NCBI RefSeq assembly: GCF_033115175.1
Contig: NC_084837.1
Location: 70,455,266-70,519,265 of the forward strand
Reading direction: 5' to 3'
DNA length: 64,000 nucleotides
DNA from: Lepus europaeus
Taxonomy: Eukaryota; Chordata; Mammalia; Lagomorpha; Leporidae
The notes beneath the pieces are model-generated. The model saw only the letters and a list, made by a program, of their open reading frames with translations, was not told where the DNA came from and did no database searches. Shown here in pieces: positions 32,955 to 45,032 of the stretch. A program made the translations under genes and the position numbers. The stretch's first letter is position 1, and every line of letters starts with the position of its first letter.

Positions 32955-33727
32955 TCTCATAGAGTTTTAAGAACAAAATGACACTTCCCACTCCATCCTC
33001 CCTCCCTCACTCACTCTCACACTTTCTCCTACTTCCTTTCTTATTTTTAATTTTTTGATAATGTACTTTCTTCTCTTTGAAAACAAGTTTTATCACTAAT
33101 TGAACAAGCACTTAGGAAACAAGCAAAAGAGTTGGGCACGTAGCCTTATCTGAAACTTGTGAGACATAAGAATACCCACCCCTTAATACACTAAAATGAA
33201 GTATATCTTTGAGAATAAGCTTTACTGTTAACTCTTATAATACAACTTTTGAGGTCAGTGGTCCTGAGTAGGAAGTTAGTGCACAGTGACTCCTGTTGTT
33301 AATTTAATAATTAACACTCTTCTGTATGAAATCCATGATCACCCAATGCACTTGACATGAGGTGCCTAGGCTATAGAATCCTTTTGAATCCATAAACTCC
33401 TTTAGTATTTAGATAAGGCCATAAGCAAAGTGGAAGTTCTCTCATCCCTTCAGAGTAAAGTACATCCTTCTTCGATGAACATTTATTTCTGTTGAGGTCT
33501 CACCCACAGAGGTCCTTCACGTAGGATGCTTTTTGCCACAGTGTCTTTGCTCTCCATCGCTGAAATGCTCTTGTGGGCTTTTCAGCCAGACCAGAATGCC
33601 TTAAGGGCAGATTCTGAGGTCAGAGTGCTACTTTAAGAGATTATCTTTCAGTGAGTCTGCTGTGCGGAGTGCTTCCCATGTTGGAGCATTCATGCCTTCT
33701 TAATTCTATCTGTTATTATTACCAAAC

Positions 33728-33825
33728 ACTTAATCCTATTTGTATGATCACTTTAACACTTAATCCTATCTATATGATCACTTTGATGCTTAATCCTATC
33801 CCTATGACCACTTTAATACTTAAAA
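33728..33825. repeat. 30-bp tandem repeat in L1 3' UTR
   Basis: Three units of the ACTTAATCCTATCTATATGA type start at 33728, 33758 and 33788; a diverged fourth follows. The L1 at 25770-26200 carries the same repeat. Confidence 0.88.
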
Positions 33826-35302
33826 TGCTTCCCCCAGCCTCCCCCGGCTTGTGGGGATTTGGCATCCCATAGCATGTTTTTAAACTATACCCTTAGAAGT
33901 CAGTATGTAGAATTGTATGCAGAACTATACAACTTTACAATTAACAAGCTCATACATTTCTTAATTACAACTTTAGGAACATGGTACTTCTTCCTACCCT
34001 GCCTGCCTTCCCACCCAAACTCCACCCCCTTTCCTTCTCCCTCTTATTCTTGCTCTTATTTTTTACTGAGATCTATTTTCAATTAACTTTATAACATATA
34101 TGTTTAACTCTTAAGAGTTCAACAAATAGTATAAAAAAGGGGCTGTTCAAGTCATTGCTTCTTAAAGCAATTTTACTTCTACAGATAGCCTTTTGGTGCT
34201 CTATGAGTTATCACAGGTCAGAGAGAACATATGGTATTTGTCCCTTTGGGACTGGCTTTTGTCACTAAGTATGATGTTTTCCAGATTCATCATTTTGTTG
34301 CAAATTACAGGATTTCATTTTTTTACCTCTGTGTGATGTTCCATGGTGTATATATCCCATAATATTTTTATCCAGTCTTCAGCTGATGGGCATTTGGATT
34401 GATTCCTTATCATAGCTATTGTTGCATCTTTTTCAGAGTTAGGAATTAAGGTGATGCTGGCTTCATGGAAAGAATTCTGGAGAATTCCCTCCCTTTCAAT
34501 TGTTTTGAATAGCTTGAGAAGAATTGGAGTTAGTTCTTTAAATGTCTGGTAGAATTCATCAGCGAAGCCATCCAGTCATTGGCTTTTCTTTGTTGGGAGG
34601 GTCTTTTTTTTACTGATTGAATTTTCATTTGGTTATTGGTCTGTCTTCATGGCTCAATTTAGGTATGTTGTATGTGTCAGGAACCTATTCATTTCTTCTA
34701 GGTTTCCCGGTTTGTTGGTATACAGCTCTTTGTAGTAATTTTTGATGATTCTTTTTTATTTTTGTGGTGTCTGTTGTTAAATTTCCTTTTTCATCTCTAA
34801 TTTTATTGATTTGAGTCTTCTCCCACTTACTTTGGTTAGTTGGGGCAATGGTGTGTCAATTTTGTTTATATTTCAAAAAAACAGCTTTTGTTTGATTTTT
34901 TTGTATTTTTTTGTTTCAACTTTGTTTGTTCTCTAATTTTAATTACTTCTTTTCTCCTACTAGTTTAGGGTTTGATTTGCTGCTGTTTTTCTAGACCCTT
35001 GAGGTGGATTGATATCTCATAAATTTGTTGCCGTTCTAATTTCTTGACGTAGGCACCAATTGCTCTAACCTTGCCTATTAACACTGTTTTTGCTGTATCC
35101 CATAAGTTTTGATATGTTGTATTGTCGCCTTCATTCATTTCTAAAAATAGTTTGATTTCTCTTTTTATTTTTTCTATGACCCACTGTTCATTCAGGTGCA
35201 TGCTGTTCAGTCTCCCTGTGTTTGCAAATGTTCGAGAGATTCTTGAGTTGTTGATTTCCAGCTTCATTCCAATGTGGTCCGAGAAGATGTAAGTAAGATT
35301 TT

Positions 35303-35513
35303 GAGCCGGCACAGTGGCTCAATAGGCTAATCCTCCACCTGCGGCGCCGGCACACTGGGTTCTAGTCTCGGTTGGGGTGCTGGTTCTGTCCCAGCTGCTC
35401 CTCTTCCAGTCTAGCTCTCTGTTGTGGCCCAGGAGCACAGTGGAGGATGGCCCAAGTGCTTGGGCCCTGTACCCGCATGGGAGACCAAGGGGAAGCACCT
35501 GGCTCCTGGCTTT
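35303..35513 (+). mobile_element. Young-subfamily C-type SINE, 3'-deleted
   Basis: GAGCCGGCACAGTGGCTCAATAGGC to CACCTGGCTCCTGGC, then an abrupt switch to L1 5'-UTR sequence with no SINE tail. The tail was lost together with neighbouring L1 sequence. Confidence 0.94.
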
Positions 35514-36510
35514 GTTTTTTCCTTGTCATTGCTTTTTATCTCCAGACTATGCCTCTGTGGCTACTGGAGTGTCTGCTCTTTCAGTGAATACCCAGAAGTA
35601 TGTGGTGTGTGTGACCAGGGAGCTCTGTTCAGTGCTCCAGGAGGAAGGGAGTGTCTTAGGTGACAAGCAGGTTGGGCATGGTAAATCTCCTCTTTCTATT
35701 TTTATCAAAGCTGTGGTTTATTCTGCTTTGTTGGTGAAGTCTCAGCCTTGCCTCCTCTCCTCAAAGGGGACCAATGCCTGGGCACTAGAGCCAGTGGGTA
35801 CAGTGTTCATCCATGCTAGCAGAAGAACCACATAAAGGACCTGTGCAGTCCTCAGTGTAAGCATGTATCCCTCAACAGTGACCATCACTGCAGAATCAGG
35901 GAGCCCTGAGTGTGTGGAGCTGCCTACAGTGTCTGCCCAAAGTCTCAGCCACAGCCTCCCATGCTACCACAGTGTTTTCATAGTCTTGACACACAAGCCT
36001 CCCACAGCCATGAGCATCCAGGCCCCTGTCAATTCTCCCAGCTGGACTCCTGCATCTCTGCACTGCTGATTGCTGGGTGCACAGACACAAGCTGGAGCTG
36101 CTGTTACATATGTCCAAGATGGCGCCCGCCCTCTCTTAAATTGTTGCAGAATGCTGGTGTAGGGTGATCATGGGGAGAGAAAAGTGCCCCTCTAAGTTGG
36201 CAGGTATACTGTCCCCCACGGGGCTCCAGGCCAGACTCTCACCAGGCTCTTCCCACAGCTTTATCACCAGTGGTTTGGGCTGCTGCAGTCTGGTCTCACC
36301 TCACTCTGCAGAGCTGGTGCTGAGGCTCTTGGCTGCTGGGCTCCTGAGTTGTGTGTGTCCACACCTTCCACATTGGTCCACATTGCATGGAAATTCCTCT
36401 TCCATTTTCTAACTCTTCCCTGAGACTGCACTCTCTCCACTTTTTTTAAACTCTCTTCCCCTAGACTAGAGAGGTATGCTCCCTCCCTATTTGGCCATCT
36501 TGGAAAACCC

Positions 36511-39500
36511 CAAATATCTCTTTATTGATTTCTTTGCTATACAGAAGCCATTATGATTGATATAATCCCATTTGTCACATTTTGCTTCTGTTGCCTGTGC
36601 TTTGAGTGTCTTTCCAAGAAGTTTCACCTATTCCAATGTCTTGGAGTGTTTCTCCTACATTTTATTCCAGCAACTTTATAGTCTCAGGTCTTAAATTAGG
36701 TCTTTGATCCATCTTGAGTTGATTTTTTTGTATGGTAACAGGTAGGGATCTAACTTCACTCTACTTTATCTATTCAGTTTTGCCAGCGTCATTTATTGAA
36801 GAGATTACTCTTTCTCCAATGTATGGTTTGGCTGTTTTGTAAAAAAATCCATTGGCTATACATATGTGGATTAATTTCTCCTCTCTCTGCTTCATTCTAT
36901 TGACTTCATTGATATATGTGTCAGTTTTCACGGCAGCACCATGCTGTTTTAATTACTATAGATTTGTGCTATGCTATGAAGTCAGGTCAGGTATTGTAAT
37001 GCCTGCAGATGATTTTTTTGTTTTGGGGGGGAGGTTTTTTTTAATTGTTTGGCTTTTTGTTTTATTTTGCTCAGGATTGCTTTGGCTGTTCTGGTTCTTT
37101 TGTCTTCTCATGTGAATTTTAGGGTTGTTTTTCTCCAATTGTTTAAAGAATGTCATTGGTGTTTTGATATGGATTGCATTGAATCTGTAGATTGCTTTAG
37201 GTAGTATAGAGATTTTAATGATAATGATTCTCCTCTATAAGCAAGGAATATCTTTCCATTTGTTGATGTCCTTGATGATTTTTCATCAATGTTTCATAAT
37301 TTCCATTGTAGAGATCTTTCACTTCTTTGGTTAATTTTATTCCTAAATACTTGTTGCTTTGTGAATGGGATTTCTTTCTTGATTTCTCTTTCAGTGAGTT
37401 CCGCATTAGCATATAAAAAGCTACTTTTTTGTATGTTTATTTTGCAGCCTGCAACTTACTGAATTGCTTTATTATCAATTCTAATATTTTTGGTGGAATG
37501 TTTAGATTTTTACATGCACAACATCGTGTCATCAGCAAACAGATATTTTTACTTTCTCCTTTCTATTTTGATGCCTTTTATTTCTTTCTCTTCCCTATCT
37601 GCTCTTGCTGAAGCATCCAGTACTGTATTGAATAAGAATGGCAAAAGTGGATAGTCTTGTTCCAAATATGAGGGGAAATGCTTCCCACCCCCAATCAATG
37701 TTACATTGGCTGCTGGCTTGCCGTATATGGCCTGCATAATTTTAAAGTGTTCCTTCTATACCTAATTCATGGAGGGTTTTTATCATGAAAGGATGTTGAA
37801 TCTTATCAAATGCTTTCTCCACACCTATTCTGACGACAATATGATTTTTGCTTTTCATTCTGCTGATGTGACGTAGGACATTTACTGATTTGTGAATGGT
37901 GAACCATCATGCATCTCAGGGATAAATTCCATTTGATTGTGATTTATGATCTTTTTTATGTGGTTCTGGATGCAGTTTGCTAGTATTTTGTTGAGAATAT
38001 ATGTATCTATATATCAATAATATAGGTCTGTAATTTTGTTTGTTTGTTTGCGTTGTATTTGTTGTATTTTAGTATCAGGGTGATTCTTGCCTCCAAAGAG
38101 TTCCATCCTGTTTAATATTTTGGAATAGTTTGAAAAGATTTGGAGTTAGTTCCTCTTTAATGTTTTGTAGAATTCAGTAGTGAAGTCATCAGGTCCTGGA
38201 CTTTCCTTGATGGAGGACTTATAATTATGGATTCAATCTCTTTGTAATGGATCTATTTAAATTTTCTATATCTTCTTGATTTAATCTTGGTAGCTTATAT
38301 GTATCTAGGAATTTATCCACTTCTTTGGGGTTTTCCAGCGTGTTACAATGCAGTTTTTCATAGTAGTTTCTTAAGATCCTTTGTATTTTAGTGGTATCAG
38401 TTGTAATGTCTCCTTTTTCATCTCTAATTTGAGTTTTTCCTTTTTCGCTTTGTTAGTCTGACTAAATATCTATTTTGTTTCTCCTCTCAAACTAGCTTTT
38501 TTGTTGATCTTTTGTATTTTTTTAGTTTGAATTTCATTTTTTTGTGCTCTGATCCTTATTTCTCACCTCCTGCTGATTTGGGGTTTGATTTATTCTTGTT
38601 TTTTCTGTCCTCAAGATGCATCATTAGATCATTTATTTGAGACATTTCTTTTTTTTTAACTTTTATTTAATGAATATAAATTTCCAAAGTACAGCTTATG
38701 GATTACAATGGCTTCCCCCTCATAACTTCCCTCCCACCCACAACCCTCCTCTTTCCCACTCCCTCTCCCCTTCCACTCACATCAAGATTCATTTTCAATT
38801 CTCTTTATATACAGAAGATCAGTTTAGTATATATTAAGTAAAGATTTCAACAGTTTGCCCCCACATAGCAACACAAAGTGAAAAAATACTGTTGGAGTAC
38901 TAGTTATAGCATTGAATAACAGTGTACAGCACATTAAAGACAGAGATCCTACATAATATTTTTAAAAAATTAATTAATTTTCTAGAGACATTGCTTTTTT
39001 AATGTTAAGTACTTAATGCTATTAGTTTCCCTCTTAGTACTACTTTTGCTGTACCTCACAGTTTTTGGTGTGTTATTTTTTCATTTATTTCAAGAAAGTT
39101 AATCCCATTTTTAATATCTTCAATAGCTCATTGGTGATTCAGTAGCATGTTTACTTTCCATGTGTTTGTTAGTGTTCTATGGTTCTTGTTGATTTCTTAT
39201 CTTATTCCTTTGTAGTCTGAGAAGATATATGATATAATTTCGGTCTTTTTAAAAGTGCTAATACATGATTTGTGACCTAATATATGGTCTGTCCTAGAAA
39301 ATGTTCCGCATACTGGTGAGAAGAGTGTGTATTCTGTAGTTGTTGGGTGAAATGTCCTATAAATGTCTATAAGGTCCATTTGCTCAATAGTATGTTCAAC
39401 TCCAGTGTATCTTTGCTGAATTTCTGTCTAGGTTATCTGTTCACCGATGAGAGTGAGTATTGAAGTCACCTATTATTGTATTGTAGTCTATCTATCTCTT

Positions 39501-42300
39501 TAGGTCTAATAGTATTTGCTGTTCACACCTGGGTGGTTTTTTATTGAATGTGTATAAATTTCATGGCTATATCTTCTTGCTGAATTGATTCATTTATTAA
39601 CATAGTATGTTCTCTCTTTTTTGCAGTTTTTAAATTTTTAGTCTGTTTTATCTAATACGATGAAACATATCCTGCTTGCTTTTGGTTTCCACTTGCCTGG
39701 TTTATCTCTTCTAGTCCTTCACTGTCTATATGTATCTTTATTTGTGAAGTGAGGTTTTTTTTGTTGTTGCTGCCATTTTCAGGGACCTCAGTGACTTCAA
39801 TGTCCTTAAGATTCATAACATAGCATTACTATTGCCAGCTTTTTCTAAATTTTGGCAGAAACGAAGTGAGTTTCTTATATGTGGCACATAGTGAGTCTTA
39901 GCTTTTTATCCATTCAGGCAGCTGTCATCTTTTGCCTGAGGAACTTAATCCACTTATAGTCAAGTTCAGTATTGATAAGAACTAATGCATGTCATTTTGA
40001 TTGGTTACTGATCATACTTGCTCTGTTAGCAAAATTGGTAGTACCATGTGTTTTCATGATGTTTTACTTCTAATGCAGGACACTCTTCAGAATTTCTTAC
40101 AAGGTTGGCCTGGTGGTAGTGAAATTTCTCAGTTTCTGCACATCAGGAAAACACTTTTTCTCTTTCACTCCTGAACGATAGCTTCACTGGCTGTAATATC
40201 CTTGGTTGGAAGTTTGGGGTTTGTTGTTGCTGTTGTTTTGTTTCATTTTGTTTTTTCTTTTAAGACCTTGAGTATACCATCCCATTCCCTTTTGGCCTCT
40301 GGAGGACTTCTGCTAAGAAGTCTGATATTAGTCTAATTGGTTTTCTTTCAAATGTAACTTGATGTTTTTCTCTTATTTTCTTTAGGATTCTCTGCTTATC
40401 CTTAACTTATGATAATTTGACTAGAGTATGCCTTGGAGATCTTTTTCGGTTGAGTCTACTTGGAGTCTTTTGCATTTCCTATATCTGTATGTCCATGTCT
40501 CTTTTTCAAGACCTGGGAAATTTTCAACTATTTGACTTAGTACATTCTCTGAACCTTTTTTCCTCCTCTTGTCCTTTGGAAATCTCTACAATATGAATAT
40601 TTGGTCATTTAACAGTGTCCAATATTTCATGTAGACTTTTTTATTTTTAATTCCTTTCTCTTTATTTGTGTCTGATTAGGTTATTTCAAAAGGCTTATCT
40701 TCCAAATCAAAAATTCTTTCCTCCTCCACTTTATTCTGCTGTTAAAGTTCTCAATTGTATTTTTTATTTCATTGATTGAAGATTCCATCTTCAAAATTTA
40801 TGTTTGGTTCATCTCGATGATTCCTGTCAGTGAATTTTTTGTTCATGTCACTCATTTATTTCCTTATTTCTTTAAGCTACTTGTATTCTTTTGCATCACA
40901 TTGAGTTTCCTTATAATCGTTATTTTGAATTTCTGGCATTTCATATTATTTCCTTATTGGGATTTAATTCTGGGGAAATACCGTTCTTTTGGAGGTTTCA
41001 TGGTGCCTTATTTCTTCATGTTGTCTGTGTTTCTCCCTGGACATCTGCACATCTGGTGTAGTAGTCCCTTCTTTATGGAGTTGGTTTCATTGGAAATTAC
41101 TTTGATTTAGGCAGAACGCAGGGTATCACTTGGCTTTTGGCTTTGACTTTGGTTCTAGGTGAGCCTAGAATTGTAGTCTCTGAGTAATTTCTGTTGCTTT
41201 AATCAAAGTCAGCTGTATCTATAAGTGACACAGTGGTCAGGTCTGCTATAGTCTGTAGGGGTACAAGTATGACTTTAAGGTGAATGTGAACCTCCTAAGG
41301 TATGTATCTTTAGTCCCCAGAGATTCAGTGTAGTTACACAGGATGGTATGATATGGGTGGGTTTTCCTCAAGTCCTACTAGGAGGGTGCAACTGATGCTA
41401 GGGCTTATAACACCAATAACCCTAGTCCTGTGACTGGGAGATATGAATTGAACTCTGCTCCAGTTCTACAGGATGGCTAAAAGGTATACAAAAGATTTTG
41501 CACTGGTAGATATGATTCTGGAGAGGTTCGATGGAGTTAGGTTCTTCCCTATTTCCAAATAGGTTGATTCCAATGGATCGGAGGAGATTGGTACTGATTG
41601 TTTACATTGCTGGTGTTGTAGGGTGCCATGCGGTCATTAGGTCATCTCCAGATCTCCCTAGGTGGGAACCGAGTGTTGGCAATTTTTTAGTGGTAGCCAC
41701 CTGTCTGAAGCAGAGCAGTACAAATACAGCACTCCGGATACTGCAAGCACAAAGTACTTCAAAGATTAGATTATCAACATCAATAGTCTTGATTCCATAA
41801 GGCACAGATGAAACTGCTGTTGGTTCTCACAAGGCATGCAAGGGTGCTGCTGGGGTTTGTGTTGGAACTAGAAGGTGCAGAGGGAATTTCTCAGGTCTGA
41901 CTCAAAATTTTTATGGCCTACTGCTGATGCTAGCCCCAAGAAGTTGAGAGAAACCCCCACAGATGACATGAAGTGAGTGAGCACAACTCCAGAAGTTATG
42001 CCCGAAACTCCCACAGTTGCAGGATGCAGGAGGTCTGTTCTCTGGGTCACATTCTGCCCTGACTCTGGCACTCTGATTGGGGGTTGAGGGTGGAGGAAGG
42101 GGAGGGAAGCAAAGTGGCTTCACTTCTTGGAAGCCAACCAGTTGTTCAGTCCCCAGTGAGCTCCCCAGGCTAAAGTAAGGTGTGACTGTGGAATTCTCCC
42201 TCAGCTAAAGCTGCCAGAGGCAGGACACATGGCAGCTTCCTTCCACCTTGACTTGTGAAAATAGTGACTGACAGCTGACTGTGCCGTACTGGCCATTATT
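36511..42300 (-). mobile_element. Nearly full-length ancient L1, antisense
   Basis: ORF2 runs from about 36515 to 39950 on the minus strand with L1 hallmarks. C-terminal zone: NKYLGIKLTKEVKDLYNGNY (37215-37412). RT core: FPSYLEQDYPLLPFLFNTVL (37549-37737). Endonuclease zone: MDLIDIYRTFHPTTTEY and TDHILGHKSCI (39197-39379). The ORF1 region follows to about 40950 and the 5' UTR to about 42300. All frames are broken by stops. The 3' end is detached. A younger L1 3' end is inserted at 38648-38984. Confidence 0.85.
38648..38984 (-). mobile_element. Young L1 3' end nested in older L1
   Basis: TTTTTTTTTAACTTTTATTTAATGAAT, C-rich tract 38712-38778, CTTTATATACAGAAGATCAG, ending in TTAATTAATTTTCTA. 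Target duplication GAGACATT at 38639-38646 and 38985-38992. It stops exactly at the linker between the two 3'-UTR modules. Confidence 0.92.
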
Positions 42301-42302
42301 TC

Positions 42303-42686
42303 TTAAAATACCTTTGTCCCATCCTCTTTTTTTTCTGGGCCTCTTACTGTATGTCTATTAAGACTTTTGATACTGTACCACAGATCTGAGGCTCTGTTTC
42401 CCTTTGTTAAATCATTTTGATCACTGTACTTCAGATTAGATAATGATATTGATCTATTTTCAAGTTCAGTAGTCTGTTCCTGTCTCATCGCCTTTAGCTG
42501 TTAAGCCCATTAAATGAATTTTACATTTCATGAATTTAGTTTTCAATTCAAGAAATTCTGTTTGGTTCTTTTCCTGGTCTATTTCTTTGCTGAAATTTCC
42601 TATCTTTACATTTCTTGTAAGCATATTTTTTACATCATTGTGCATAGTTATAATAGCTAGTTTAAAGTCTTGTCTGCTGATTTCCT
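42303..42686 (-). mobile_element. Second ancient L1M/HAL1-like ORF1 fragment, antisense
   Basis: TTTTCAATTCAAGAAATTCTGTTTGG followed by TTTCTTTGCTGAAATTTCCTATC and TAATAGCTAGTTTAAAGTCTTG is the antisense order of an old ORF1. It repeats a block already passed at 40740-40950, so it is a separate copy. Confidence 0.55.
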
Positions 42687-43008
42687 TTTTTTAAAAAAAA
42701 ATTATTTATTTATTTGAAAGGCAGAGTTACAGAGAGGCAGAGCGAGAAAGGTCTTCTATCCACTGGTTCGCTTCCAAGATGGCCACAATGGCCAGAGATG
42801 CACAGATGCAAAGCCAGGACCCAGAAGCCTCTTCTGGGTCTCCCACATGGACTCTGGAGCCCAAGGACTTGGGCCATCTTCCACTGCTTTCCCAGGCCAT
42901 AGCAGAGAGCTGGATCGGAAGAGGAGCAGCCGGGACTAGAACCAGCGCCCATATGGGGTGTTGACACTGCAGGTAGTGGCTTTACCCACTACGCCATAGT
43001 GCTGGTGA
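42687..43008 (-). mobile_element. C-type SINE
   Basis: Complete minus copy, TTTTTTTAAAAAAAAATTATTTATT to CATAGTGCTGG. Head-to-tail with the next SINE. Confidence 0.94.
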
Positions 43009-43010
43009 AC

Positions 43011-43305
43011 TTTTTTAAGATTCATTTTATTTATTTGAAAGGCAGAGTTAGGTAGAGACAGAAGTCTTCCATCCATCGATTCACTCCCCACATGGTCGCA
43101 ACAGCCAATCCAAGCCAGGAGCCAGGAGCTTCCTCCAGGTATCCCAGATGGGTGCAGGGATCCAAGGAGTTGGGCATCCTCAGCTGCTTTCCCAGGCACA
43201 TTAGCAGGGAGCTAGATCGGAAGTGGAGCAGCCAGGACTTGAACCAGCGCCCACATGGGATGCCGGTACTGCAGGGCTTTAACCTGCTGTACCACAGTAC
43301 TGGCC
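43011..43305 (-). mobile_element. C-type SINE
   Basis: Second of the pair: TTTTTTAAGATTCATTTTATTTATTTG to CACAGTACTGGCC. Confidence 0.93.
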
Positions 43306-43354
43306 TTTCTTTGGGACAGTAGCCTAAATCTCAGCTCAGCTGTTTTATCTTTTT

Positions 43355-43655
43355 TCTTTAAATTTTTTTTTTGAGGGATTAAAAGGGTGGGGGGCAGTGT
43401 GAGTGTGTGTGTGTGTGTGTGTGAAGAGAATGCTCCTACCTGCTGGCTCACTCTCCAAACATTTGCTGGGTCAGGGCAAAGCTGGGAGCCAGGAACACAA
43501 TCCAGGATGCCAGGCAGGGAGCAAGAGCCCTGTTATTTGAGCTGTTGCCACTTTCTCCCGAAGTCTGCATTGGCAGGAAGCTGGAGCTGAGAATCGTACC
43601 CAGGTCGGACAATGTGGAATGCAGGTGTCTCAACTGTTGGGCTAAACATCCCTTC
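43355..43655 (-). mobile_element. Divergent (older) lagomorph SINE
   Basis: Shares the unusual middle of the 18488-18825 copy: GCTGGCTCACTCTCCAAACA, GGAGCCAGGAACACAATCC, GTTATTTGAGCTGTTGCC, GGCAGGAAGCTGGAGCTGAG, TGTCTCAACTGTTGGGC. A (GT)n run of about 11 units sits at 43402-43423. Confidence 0.7.
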
Positions 43656-43738
43656 CAGATATTTTAGCATTAATTAAGCTACTTCAACTCTGGTCCATCC
43701 ATAAACAATTTAGGAATCAGCAGAGATTTAAGCAGATT

Positions 43739-44049
43739 TTTAAAAAAGATTTATTTATTTGAGAGGCAGATTTACAGAGGGAGAGACAGATTTTTCATCT
43801 TCTGGTTCACTCCCCAAATGGCTGCAATGGCCAGAGCTGGGCTGATCTGAAACCAGGAGCCAGGAGCTTTTTCTGGATCTCCCAAGCAGGTGCAGGGGCC
43901 CAAGCACTTAGGTTCTCTTCCAATGCTCTTCGAAGCCTTCAGCAGAGAACTGAATTGGAAGTAGAGCAGCCAGGACTCAAACCAGCACCCGTATGGAATG
44001 CTGGTGCCTCAGGCTGAGGCTTAACCTGCTGTGCCACAGCACAGACCCC
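43739..44049 (-). mobile_element. C-type SINE
   Basis: Complete minus copy; AGCAGATTTT before it (43732-43741) and AGATTTTAGCAGATTTTAC after it indicate a target duplication near AGCAGATTT. Confidence 0.93.
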
Positions 44050-44497
44050 AGATTTTAGCAGATTTTACACAGAATTTTAGATTTCCTTCTTTGGATTTCT
44101 TGTTGCTAGTATTTGCTCTTCATTTTCCAGTCATTGTAGTTGTGTTGAACTTGCTTTCTGTTTCTTTAGCCCAGAAAAACAACTGGTTCTGCGGGCATTT
44201 CGGCTATCCCATGTGACCAGCTGTGGTCTGTCTTCAGGTTCAACGCTGTAAAAACACAGGAAACTCATCATTTGCCATTCCCTCTTCCTAAATGCCAAAC
44301 CCACTCCAGAATCTATTTGATTTTGTTCAGTTTCCACTGCCTCCAGGAAGTAGTTTTGTTTTTGTGGCAGTTTGTTTTGCCCAGAGGTTACCATTGTTAT
44401 CTACACAAGGACAAGTTTCATAGGAGTTTAATTAGATGCTCCTGAAGCAAATCACCATTGTAGGAGATTTTAAATGTTCTTACTATTTTGTGGTGCT
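44050..44497. other. Unassigned DNA
   Basis: Possibly a further old L1 5' region, but I cannot support that. No gene signal. Confidence 0.4.
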
Positions 44498-44815
44498 GGG
44501 GCCAGTGCTGTGGCACAGTGGGTAAAGCTGTGACCACAGTGCCAACATTCCTTGTGGACGCCAGTTCTAGTCCCAGCTGCTCTACTTCCAATCCCGTTCC
44601 CTGCTAATGTGCCTAAGAAAGCAGCAGAGGATGGCACAAGTCCTTGGAGCCCTGCTTCTTCCTGGAAGAAGCTCTTGGCTCCTGGCTTTGGACTGGCCAG
44701 ATCTGGCCGTTGCAGCCATTTGGGGAGTGAACCAGTGGATGGGAGATCTCTCTCTCTCTCTCTCTCTCTCTCAACTCTGCCTTTCAAATAAATAAATAAA
44801 TCATTAAAAAACTTG
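44498..44815 (+). mobile_element. C-type SINE
   Basis: GGGGCCAGTGCTGTGGCACAG to (CT)12 and CTTTCAAATAAATAAATAAATC. Complete plus copy. Confidence 0.95.
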
Positions 44816-45032
44816 TTTACTATGTTTCCCATAATGAGTGAGAGTTACTCTCATAATCAGGAAAGTTTTTTTCTAATTGTATTAGAATCACATTACAGAT
44901 AAAGGCTTTAAAAAAAACTTTAAAAAAAAGTTAAAGTTGAAACTTTACAGTTAAATAGAAGATGGAGGTAAGTAGAAGTTCTTTGGAGAATAATAACAGA
45001 AATCTTAGGAGAATTAAGCAGAGCTAAAAATC

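Larger units (their letters stand above)
31841..33045 (-). mobile_element. L1 3'-UTR fragment(s), antisense, with two SINEs inside
   Basis: Pieces 31841-32279 and 32967-33045. CATAAATACAACTTTAGGAATATAG, AAGATCTATTTTCAATTAAC and GGGATTGGCTTATTTTACTAAGTATG match the 3' UTR copies at 26340 and 33930. A poly-A run of about 25 lies at 32046-32069. Confidence 0.75.
33050..36510 (-). mobile_element. Rearranged L1 with internal deletions
   Basis: Reading on the minus strand: a 5' end at about 36510 (TTCCAAGATGGCCAAATAGG, the classic L1 start) and a 5' UTR to 35514. Then, after a SINE and a loss of ORF1 and the endonuclease part, ORF2 at 35302-34432. Then, after a second loss of most of the RT domain, the ORF2 C-terminus and 3' UTR to 33050. 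A 115-codon ORF2 frame survives at 34965-35312 (LNEQWVIEKIKREIKLFLE, TYQNLWDTAKTVLIGK). It lies inside the older L1 at 36511-42300. A non-functional relic. Confidence 0.8.

Noticed and set aside
34965..35312. 115-codon minus-strand frame as a possible host gene
   Set aside because: The residues are L1 ORF2 (NEQWVIEKIKREIK region); a transposon relic.
35514..36510. GC-richer block with many frames as a gene exon cluster
   Set aside because: It is the antisense L1 5' UTR ending at the CCAAGATGGCC-type start; frames on both strands are short and unrelated.
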